From assembly GCA_021783385.1 (NCBI GenBank), contig JAJXTX010000151.1, positions 1 to 6,373 on the forward strand: a stretch of 6,373 nucleotides of DNA. The letters are read 5' to 3'. The stretch's first letter is position 1. Each line of letters starts with the position of its first letter. The DNA is from Pseudomonadota bacterium (GTDB lineage Bacteria; Pseudomonadota; Gammaproteobacteria; Xanthomonadales; Rhodanobacteraceae). A program made the position numbers and the translations under genes. Under the pieces are notes generated by a model. The model did no database searches, had not been told where the DNA came from, and saw only the letters and a program-made list of their open reading frames with translations. Shown in pieces: positions 1 to 6,373 of this stretch.

Positions 1-423
1 CAGCTGCAGCCGGCGCTGGAACTGGTGTTCGGCAATACCTGGCGCATCGCGCTGGCCTCGCTGGCGGGCTACTGGCTGGGCGACTTCGTCAATTCGTTCG
101 TGCTGGCCCGCATGAAGCTGCTGACCCGCGGCCGCTGGCTGTGGACGCGCACCATCGGTTCCACCGTGGTCGGCCAGGCAGTGGACAGCCTGGCGTTCTA
201 CCCGATCGCCTTCATCGGCATCTGGGAAGGTCAGACCATCGCCAGGGTGATTGCCTTCAACTGGCTGATGAAGGTCACCGTCGAAGTGCTGTTCACCCCG
301 ATCACCTATGCCGTGGTGGGTTTCCTCAAGCGGCACGAGGGCGTGGATACCTTCGACGAGGGCACCCGCTTCACCCCCTTCAGCCTGCGCGATGAGGGCG
401 AGCGGCGCGGTTACCGCCGCTGA
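1..423 (+). CDS. yhhQ: Queuosine precursor transporter, YhhQ family (5' end outside window)
   Basis: This is the C-terminal 140 residues of an inner-membrane protein of the YhhQ/VUT family, which imports queuosine precursors (preQ0/preQ1) for tRNA wobble-base modification. The frame is open from base 1 and ends at TGA 421-423. A GTG at base 25 is an internal Val codon, not the start. Family hallmarks seen are the motif GYWLGDFVNSFVLARMK (visible residues 23-39) and RTIGSTVVGQAVDS, which carry the conserved Asp/Asn/Ser and basic residues. Three hydrophobic stretches, at about residues 14-36, 50-73 and 77-105, look like the last membrane helices. A polar tail rich in Arg and Glu follows. About the first third to half of the protein is missing, since relatives are about 220-250 aa. 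No queuosine genes are visible nearby. The family call is by motif recognition; the specificity for preQ0 or preQ1 is inferred. Confidence 0.88.
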   Translation, partial: QLQPALELVFGNTWRIALASLAGYWLGDFVNSFVLARMKLLTRGRWLWTRTIGSTVVGQAVDSLAFYPIAFIGIWEGQTIARVIAFNWLMKVTVEVLFTPITYAVVGFLKRHEGVDTFDEGTRFTPFSLRDEGERRGYRR

Positions 424-432
424 GTCGGTGCT

Positions 433-444
433 GCCTGACGGCTG
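433..444. repeat. Left arm of 12-bp inverted repeat flanking the small gene
   Basis: GCCTGACGGCTG here is the exact reverse complement of CAGCCGTCAGGC at 815-826. The two arms sit in the gaps on either side of the small unknown gene, about 370 bp apart. Each arm also holds a short internal dyad (GCC-TGAC-GGC). A 12-bp match can arise by chance in GC-rich DNA, so meaning is uncertain. Confidence 0.45.
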
Positions 445-457
445 CTCTGGATGGCTG

Positions 458-485
458 GTTGTTGCACGCATGCTGCCGCAGCAAC
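458..485 (+). terminator. Weak hairpin downstream of yhhQ, doubtful terminator
   Basis: GTTGTTGC (458-465) can pair with GCAGCAAC (478-485), giving an 8-bp stem with one G-U pair and a 12-nt loop. It begins 35 nt after the yhhQ stop. There is no T-run after the stem, so it is not a standard intrinsic terminator. It may be an end-stabilising hairpin or chance. The rest of the 424-571 gap shows only one arm of a 12-bp inverted repeat and purine-rich sequence before the next gene. Confidence 0.2.
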
Positions 486-535
486 AGGCACGCAACCCGG
501 CGTGGCGTAAGCTGCACGTGGGTGGACGTCCGCCC

Positions 536-540
536 GGGAG
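536..540 (+). promoter_or_regulatory. Shine-Dalgarno GGGAG supporting an alternative GTG start
   Basis: GGGAG lies 7 nt before an in-frame GTG at 548, which is ideal spacing. Before ATG 572 there is only a weak purine stretch (AAGAAAGAAG, 551-560) 11 nt away. This site is therefore the main argument for a longer, 85-aa version of the small protein. Codon composition argues the other way. Confidence 0.4.
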
Positions 541-571
541 AGGTCAGGTGAAGAAAGAAGATGAAACGCAC

Positions 572-805
572 ATGCAGATCGTGTCTGCCGATATCAGCTC
601 GGAATCGCTCACTGGCATGGTGATTTTCCGGCCGCATTACATCTCGCGCACCGGCCGCACCGTGCCCGAAACCACCAAAACCGGCAACTGGTACGCGCTG
701 CGCCCGGCCGAGGTGCGCAGCTTCGCCCGCGCCCTGCTGGATGCGGCCGATGCGATGGATCTGAAATCCAAGATGCTGCAGGCGGCCAAGCCTGCGCTGG
801 TGTGA
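572..805 (+). CDS. Small protein of unknown function (77 aa)
   Basis: I do not recognise this 77-aa protein. It starts MQIVSADISS and ends in KPALV, with TGA at 803-805. It has no signal peptide or membrane segment. The N-terminal half (MQIVSADI, GMVIFRPHYI) alternates hydrophobic and polar residues like beta strands. A polar TGRTVPETTKTGNW loop follows, then a likely amphipathic helix, AEVRSFARALLDAADAMDLKSK (about 46-67). This suggests a small alpha/beta domain. The start is uncertain. ATG 572 is chosen because bases 548-571 are A-rich with poor G/C use in third positions, as in a leader. An in-frame GTG at 548 has the better Shine-Dalgarno sequence and would give 85 aa beginning VKKEDETH. 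Codon use after 572 is GC-rich at third positions, which supports real coding. It is convergent with pyrF (25-nt gap) and flanked by a 12-bp inverted repeat. Function unknown. Confidence 0.62.
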   Translation: MQIVSADISSESLTGMVIFRPHYISRTGRTVPETTKTGNWYALRPAEVRSFARALLDAADAMDLKSKMLQAAKPALV

Positions 806-814
806 CGAGCCCGC

Positions 815-826
815 CAGCCGTCAGGC
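815..826. repeat. Right arm of 12-bp inverted repeat flanking the small gene
   Basis: CAGCCGTCAGGC occupies half of the 25-nt gap between the convergent stops of the small gene and pyrF. It is a perfect inverted match to 433-444. With its internal GCC/GGC dyad it might also serve as a short bidirectional hairpin between the two converging genes. No T-run is seen. Confidence 0.45.
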
Positions 827-830
827 GTGC

Positions 831-1649
831 TCAGCGCAGCCGATAGCGATTGATCGTATCGCGCAGCTCGCTCGTCGCGGCCCGCGCGGCCAAGGCGAAA
901 TCCTCGTCGCTGCCGGCGTACAGGATGGCCCGCGAGGAGCTGATCAGCAGGCCGCGGCCGGCGGCATCGCGGCCGTGCCGCAGCACCGCTTCCACGTCGC
1001 CGCCCTGGGCACCGATGCCGGGCACCAGCAGCGGCATGTCGCCGACGACGGCGCGCACCTTGCCGAGTTCCTCCGGCCAGGTGGCGCCGGTGACCAGCGC
1101 GCAGTTGCCGTGGCCGTTCCAGTCGCGCGCGATGGTCTCGGCCACGCGCAGATACAGCGGCTGGCCGCCGCAGTCCAGCGCCTGGAAATCCGCGCCGCCG
1201 GGATTGGAGGTGCGGCACAGCAGGATCACGCCCTTGTCGGCGCGCTGCAGAAATGGCTCGATCGAGTCGCGACCGAGATACGGATTCAGCGTCACCGCGT
1301 CGGCGCGGTAGCGCTCGAACGCCTCGCTGGCGTAATGCTGCGCGGTGCTGCCGATGTCGCCGCGCTTGGCGTCGAGGATCACCGGCACGCCCGGATGGCG
1401 CGCGTGGATGTGCGCGATCAGGCGTTCCAGTGCGTCCTCGGCGCGCAGTGCGGCAAAGTGCGCGATCTGCGGCTTGAACGCACAGACCAGGTCGGCGGTG
1501 GCGTCGACGATGGCGGCGCAGAAGGTGAAGACGGCGTCGGGCGCCTCGCGCAGATGCGCCGGAAACCTCGCCGGCTCCGGATCGAGTCCGACGCAGACGA
1601 GGGAGTCGTGGCGAATCCACGCCTGCTGCAGGGATGGCATGAAGTGCAT
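831..1649 (-). CDS. pyrF: Orotidine 5'-phosphate decarboxylase, type 2 subfamily
   Basis: The product decarboxylates OMP to UMP, the last step of de novo pyrimidine synthesis, as a cytosolic TIM barrel. The 272-aa length and sequence match the long-form subfamily rather than the about 240-aa short form. Motifs in order are GLDPEP (21-26), FKPQ (58-61, with the first-strand Lys), [12 protein letters not shown] (92-103, holding the catalytic Asp-Lys-x-x-Asp array D93, K95, D98), LNPYLG (121-126), CRTSNPGG (145-152), [11 protein letters not shown] (208-218, phosphate loop) and SSSRAI (237-242). All key residues are present. The start is ATG 1649, with GGAGG 6 nt upstream. A longer in-frame reading from 1736 runs through an intergenic repeat and yields a Pro/Gly-rich tail, so it is rejected. 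ATG 1640, three codons in, is possible but lies farther from the GGAGG. It follows ettA on the same strand across a 145-nt gap and converges with the small gene. No other pyr gene is in the window. Confidence 0.95.
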   Translation of the reverse strand: MHFMPSLQQAWIRHDSLVCVGLDPEPARFPAHLREAPDAVFTFCAAIVDATADLVCAFKPQIAHFAALRAEDALERLIAHIHARHPGVPVILDAKRGDIGSTAQHYASEAFERYRADAVTLNPYLGRDSIEPFLQRADKGVILLCRTSNPGGADFQALDCGGQPLYLRVAETIARDWNGHGNCALVTGATWPEELGKVRAVVGDMPLLVPGIGAQGGDVEAVLRHGRDAAGRGLLISSSRAILYAGSDEDFALAARAATSELRDTINRYRLR

Positions 1650-1655
1650 CGGGAG

Positions 1656-1660
1656 CCTCC
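1656..1660 (-). promoter_or_regulatory. pyrF ribosome binding site
   Basis: On the minus strand this reads GGAGG, 6 nt before ATG 1649. It fixes the pyrF start and excludes the longer reading from 1736, which would run across the repeat element. Confidence 0.75.
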
Positions 1661-1676
1661 GATATTCCTCGTTGAA

Positions 1677-1786
1677 CCCTCTCCCGCCGGGAGCGGGGCA
1701 GGGGTGAGGGTTCGGCCGGAGCGAGCCATTTCGCACGCCCGAACCCTCATCCGCCCTGCGGGCACCTTCTCCCGGAGGGAGAAGGG
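1677..1786. repeat. Imperfect inverted-repeat element (REP-pair/MITE-like) between ettA and pyrF
   Basis: Two related arms face each other. The left arm is about 1677-1717 and the right arm about 1736-1786 when read on the opposite strand. Both run CCCT(T)CTCCC - spacer - GGGAG(AAGG or CGGGG) - G-rich - ATGAGGGTTCG or GTGAGGGTTCG. The central core, about 1718-1735, is GGAGCGAGCCATTTCGCA. Each arm holds its own hairpin: CTCCC-GCC-GGGAG at 1681-1693, and a perfect 9-bp stem CCTTCTCCC/GGGAGAAGG at 1765-1785. The right arm also has GCCC/GGGC at 1753-1762. The whole can fold into one long stem or two local ones. There is no coding sequence inside and no target duplication that I can identify. It resembles abundant intergenic repeats I recall from Xanthomonadales genomes. 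The copy number cannot be seen in one window. Confidence 0.7.
1765..1785 (-). terminator. Strong hairpin just after ettA stop
   Basis: A perfect 9-bp stem with a 3-nt loop (CCTTCTCCC, GGA, GGGAGAAGG on the plus strand) begins 9 nt after the ettA stop. The minus strand has no U-run after it, so it is not a textbook intrinsic terminator. It is part of the inverted-repeat element. It may stabilise the ettA mRNA end or limit read-through into pyrF, which is inferred from position only. Confidence 0.35.
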
Positions 1787-1794
1787 AAATTCTC

Positions 1795-3456
<1,662 letters not shown>

Positions 3457-3471
3457 GCTGGCTCCCGAAAG

Positions 3472-3526
3472 GCGGTCCGCAAGCCACCAGGGGTGGCTCG
3501 GCAGGGAAAAGTGGGGGAAAGACCGC
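3472..3526 (-). promoter_or_regulatory. Structured 5' leader of ettA
   Basis: On the minus strand the leader can form a 7-bp hairpin, AGCCACC-CCT-GGTGGCT (plus 3498-3482). It is enclosed by a longer-range 6-bp pairing, GCGGTC (3526-3521) with GACCGC (3477-3472). The second half of that GACCGC can instead fold locally as GCGG-A-CCGC (3480-3472). TGGCT from the hairpin's 3' arm could also pair with AGCCA (3463-3459), which overlaps the end of the GGGAG ribosome site. The alternatives are mutually exclusive, so a switch is conceivable. Function is inferred only. Confidence 0.35.
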
Positions 3527-3528
3527 TG

Positions 3529-3557
3529 ATTATTGCCGATCGGTCGTTTCGTCGCCA
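3529..3557 (-). promoter_or_regulatory. Candidate ettA promoter
   Basis: On the minus strand AATAAT (3534-3529) matches five of six bases of the -10 consensus. It is 17 nt after a poor -35, TGGCGA (3557-3552), which matches three of six. This AT-rich spot stands out in GC-rich sequence. Transcription would begin near 3522, giving a leader of about 65 nt. The -35 half is weak. Confidence 0.4.
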
Positions 3558-3563
3558 CGACCG
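3541..3563. terminator. Inverted repeat after the TetR gene, possible terminator or operator
   Basis: CGGTCGT (3541-3547) and ACGACCG (3557-3563) form perfect 7-bp arms around a 9-nt spacer. The repeat begins 12 nt after the TetR-gene stop on the minus strand and overlaps the candidate ettA -35. No U-run follows, so termination is doubtful. Its spacing (23 bp overall) would also suit a dimeric regulator. Confidence 0.3.
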
Positions 3564-3575
3564 GCCCCCGCGCAG

Positions 3576-4166
3576 CTAGCGCGATGGCACCAGCAGGCCC
3601 TGCAGCAGCAGTCCCAGCAGCATTTCGAACGCGGCATCCTCGCCGCTGCCGCTCCAGTGCTGCGCCATCGACGGATGATGAAAGCGCGCCGTCGCATGCA
3701 AGATCGCCGTCGCCGCAGCGCTGGCTTCCAGCGGGCGAAAATCGCCGCTTGCCTCGCCGGCTTCGATGATCTGCGCGATCTGGCCGATCAGCCCGGCCAC
3801 ATGCTCGTCCACCACCTCGCGCGCCTCGCCGGCCAGCACGCCGTAGGTGGCAAACAGCTCCGGATCGCTGCTGGCCTTGCCGCGTTTGGCGTCACGCAGG
3901 GCGGTGAGCCAATGGCGCAGCCGGCGTGGCGGTGCGGCGCGGCCGTCGGCAATCGCCTGCAGCGGCGTCGACACGCGCTCCAGCCAGCCGCGCAGCACCG
4001 CGTCGCGCAGTGCGGCCTTGCTGGCGAAATGCCGGTACACGCTGCCATGACTGACGCCCAGCGCCTGCGCCACATCGACCACGGTGGCCTTGGCCGGCCC
4101 GAAACGGCGCAGTACGTCCTCGGCCGCGGCCAGCACGCGAGCGCGGGTCAGCGGGGTTTCGCCCAT
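3576..4166 (-). CDS. TetR/AcrR-family transcriptional regulator
   Basis: This 196-aa protein has the usual TetR length and plan. The N-terminal DNA-binding domain covers about residues 6-55. Its helix-turn-helix is at about 28-47 (VVDVAQALGVSHGSVYRHF), followed by ASKAALRDAV. The all-helical C-terminal domain (about 65-196) should bind a ligand and dimerise. It includes DPELFATYGVLAGEAREVVDEHVAGL and ATARFHHPSMAQHW, whose His and Phe cluster may line a pocket. The ligand is unknown. ATG 4166 overlaps the reductase stop as TGATG, and no good ribosome site precedes it, so translation probably depends on termination of the upstream gene. This ties the regulator to the reductase in one operon and suggests that it represses its own operon from the shared upstream region. 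The stop is TAG. It is likely a repressor, as most of the family are, though this is not shown by sequence. Confidence 0.93.
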   Translation of the reverse strand: MGETPLTRARVLAAAEDVLRRFGPAKATVVDVAQALGVSHGSVYRHFASKAALRDAVLRGWLERVSTPLQAIADGRAAPPRRLRHWLTALRDAKRGKASSDPELFATYGVLAGEAREVVDEHVAGLIGQIAQIIEAGEASGDFRPLEASAAATAILHATARFHHPSMAQHWSGSGEDAAFEMLLGLLLQGLLVPSR

Positions 4167-5164
4167 CAGCTGCGTTCGCTGTCGAGCATGGCCATCTGCG
4201 GCGCGGCATAGCGATCGCCGGCGGCGGCATGCGGCGGCACGGCGTGTTCGAGCGCCGCGAGGTCGGCGTCGCTGAGGGCGAACTCCAGCGCACCCAGTGC
4301 TTCGTCCAGGCGCGTGCGCGAGCGGGCGCCGATCAGCGGCACGATGTCCTCGCCGCGCGCCAGCGCCCAGGCAATGGCCAGCTGCGCCACGCTGACGCCG
4401 CGCGCTTCGGCCTGCGCGCGCAGGCGTTCGACCAGCGCCAGGTTGTGCTCGAGGTTGGCGCCCTGGAAGCGCGGGCTGTGCTGGCGGAAGTCGCGCGGCG
4501 AGACGTCACGGCCTATCGACCAGTGGCCGCTGATCAGGCCCCGCGAAAGTACGCCATAGGCAGTGACGCCGATGCCCAGCTCGCGGCAGGCCGGCAGGAT
4601 CGCCGCCTCGATGCCGCGGGTGATCAGCGCGTATTCGATCTGCAGGTCGGCCACCGGCAGCACGGCGTGCGCACGGCGGATCGTCGCCACGCCCATTTCG
4701 GACAGCCCCAGATGCCGCACGTAGCCGGCCTGCACCAGCTCGGCGATGGCGCCCACGGTGTCCTCGATCGGCACGTTCGGGTCGAGCCGCGCGGGGCGGT
4801 AGACGTCGATGTAATCGGTGCGCAGGCGCCGGAGCGAGTACGTCACGGCGGTCTTCACCGCGGCCGGACGCGTGTCGAAACCCAGCCAGCCGCCGTCGGG
4901 GCCGCGCTGCGCGCCGAACTTCACGCTGAGCTGGTAGCCGTCGCGCGGGCGGCCGGCCAGCGCCTCGCCCAGCAGCATCTCGTTGTGGCCCATGCCGTAG
5001 AAGTCGCCGGTGTCGAGCAGGGTGATGCCGGCGTCGAGCGCCGCGTGCACGGTGGCGATGCTCTCGGCGCGGTCGCTGGGGCCGTAGAAATCGGACATGC
5101 CCATGCAGCCAAGGCCGAGGGCGGAAACCTGTGGGCCGCTGCGGCCCAGGGTGCGGTGGTGCAT
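4166..5164 (-). CDS. Aldo/keto reductase with non-standard catalytic tetrad
   Basis: This is a 332-aa NADPH-type aldo/keto reductase, a cytosolic TIM barrel that reduces aldehydes or ketones. Family signs are the N-terminal [23 protein letters not shown] (6-28), [16 protein letters not shown] (47-62) with tetrad Asp51 and Tyr56, and SVKFGA (80-85) with Lys82. GLSEMG (153-158), [15 protein letters not shown] [15 protein letters not shown] (199-213) and [20 protein letters not shown] (274-293, NADP phosphate site) follow. The tetrad His, usually in a DLYxxHRxDP context, falls on Ala125 in [10 protein letters not shown] (120-129). Similar ARxDP motifs occur in pyridoxal-reductase-like AKRs as I recall, so this is probably a subfamily trait rather than decay. 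The substrate is unknown. The start is ATG 5164, with GAGGA 7 nt upstream. A TTG at 5224 would cross the putative operator. It is first in an operon with the TetR gene and divergent from glyA. Confidence 0.92.
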   Translation of the reverse strand: MHHRTLGRSGPQVSALGLGCMGMSDFYGPSDRAESIATVHAALDAGITLLDTGDFYGMGHNEMLLGEALAGRPRDGYQLSVKFGAQRGPDGGWLGFDTRPAAVKTAVTYSLRRLRTDYIDVYRPARLDPNVPIEDTVGAIAELVQAGYVRHLGLSEMGVATIRRAHAVLPVADLQIEYALITRGIEAAILPACRELGIGVTAYGVLSRGLISGHWSIGRDVSPRDFRQHSPRFQGANLEHNLALVERLRAQAEARGVSVAQLAIAWALARGEDIVPLIGARSRTRLDEALGALEFALSDADLAALEHAVPPHAAAGDRYAAPQMAMLDSERS

Positions 5165-5176
5165 GAGGATTTCCTC
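5165..5176 (-). promoter_or_regulatory. Reductase ribosome site within a small palindrome
   Basis: The minus strand reads GAGGAAATCCTC directly before ATG 5164. GAGGA (5176-5172) is the Shine-Dalgarno sequence, 7 nt from the start. The 12 bases are a near-perfect palindrome (GAGGA-AA-TCCTC), so the site could partly hide itself in a very tight hairpin. The loop is too short for a full stem. Confidence 0.5.
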
Positions 5177-5197
5177 GACGCAGGTGAGGCCGGGCAG

Positions 5198-5233
5198 TTT
5201 GTCTGCGCAAGTGACAAAAAACAATAGATGTCA
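5198..5233. promoter_or_regulatory. Candidate TetR operator region upstream of the reductase operon
   Basis: Two overlapping inverted repeats share one TGACA. TTTGTC (5198-5203) and GACAAA (5213-5218) are perfect 6-bp arms around 9 nt. TGACA (5212-5216) and TGTCA (5229-5233) are 5-bp arms around 12 nt. Both lie in the only AT-rich patch of the divergent region, 34-69 nt before the reductase start. A weak minus-strand -10, TATTGT (5226-5221), would put transcription start near 5214, inside the repeats. Binding there would block the operon. Assignment to the neighbouring TetR protein rests on position and dyad geometry. Confidence 0.45.
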
Positions 5234-5295
5234 TTCCATTGCCTATCCGTGCCGTGCGCCGCCCCGTGCCGGTGGCTGCCACGCGGTGCGGGGGC

Positions 5296-5301
5296 TACAA
5301 T
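5296..5301 (+). promoter_or_regulatory. glyA -10 box
   Basis: TACAAT matches five of six bases of the sigma-70 -10 consensus in otherwise very GC-rich sequence. It would start transcription near 5308, giving a leader of about 32 nt. The -35 region, about 5273-5278 (TGGCTG), is poor, so an activator or an extended -10 contact may help. The glyA ribosome site GAGG is at 5330-5333, 6 nt before the ATG. Confidence 0.55.
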
Positions 5302-5339
5302 TTCGGGTCTTGTTCCCTTTCTGCTCGCCGAGGCTCCGA

Positions 5340-6373
<1,034 letters not shown>

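Noticed and set aside
637..1620. A 327-codon minus-strand frame overlapping pyrF
   Set aside because: Arg- and Ala-rich out-of-frame reading of pyrF. The true frame carries every OMP decarboxylase motif.
1650..1736. N-terminal extension of pyrF
   Set aside because: The added residues come from the intergenic inverted-repeat element, and the GGAGG ribosome site sits just before the inner ATG 1649.
3457..3558. 34-residue N-terminal extension of EttA
   Set aside because: It would translate the hairpin leader and candidate promoter, and the family begins at MQFIYTM.
5165..5224. 20-residue N-terminal extension of the aldo/keto reductase from a TTG
   Set aside because: It would run through the candidate operator and ribosome site; ATG 5164 has a good GAGGA at proper spacing and fits the family start.
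4229..5227. A 332-codon open frame on the plus strand opposite the reductase
   Set aside because: Shadow of the aldo/keto reductase gene; composition-driven, no domain, and no ribosome site seen.

Overview
The window is a high-GC chromosomal segment, roughly two-thirds G+C by eye, from a proteobacterium. Gene content and the GC-rich style fit a gammaproteobacterium of the Xanthomonadales group (Rhodanobacter/Dyella/Xanthomonas relatives). That placement is inferred from YhhQ, EttA and GlyA resemblance, from the ettA-glyA neighbourhood, and from an intergenic repeat of the GGGAGAAGG kind. It has not been tested by any search.

Layout: (1) 1-423, plus strand, the 3' part of a YhhQ-type queuosine precursor transporter. 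(2) 424-571, a gap with a weak hairpin and one arm of a 12-bp inverted repeat. (3) 572-805, plus strand, a 77-aa protein I do not recognise, convergent with the next gene. (4) 831-1649, minus strand, pyrF, a long-form (type 2) orotidine 5'-phosphate decarboxylase. (5) 1650-1794, a gap filled mostly by a 110-bp imperfect inverted-repeat element. (6) 1795-3456, minus strand, ettA, an intact ABC-F translation factor. (7) 3457-3575, the ettA leader, with a likely promoter and nested hairpins. (8) 3576-4166 and 4166-5164, minus strand, a two-gene operon: an aldo/keto reductase followed by a TetR-family regulator, overlapping as TGATG. (9) 5165-5339, a divergent control region with a candidate TetR operator and a TACAAT -10 box for glyA. 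(10) 5340 to the window end, plus strand, glyA, truncated by the window edge.

Most genes are housekeeping: tRNA queuosine modification, pyrimidine synthesis, translation throttling and one-carbon metabolism. They are not an obvious functional cluster. The accessory-looking unit is the aldo/keto reductase-TetR operon between ettA and glyA. Its likely logic is a regulator controlling its own operon and the enzyme through inverted repeats in the shared upstream region. The reductase has Ala where classical family members have the catalytic His.

I found no CRISPR array, tRNA, rRNA, transposase or phage gene, and no clear sign of an undescribed multi-gene system. The best candidates for a second look are the small unknown protein with its flanking inverted repeat, the intergenic inverted-repeat element, the ettA leader structures and the His-less reductase with its operator.
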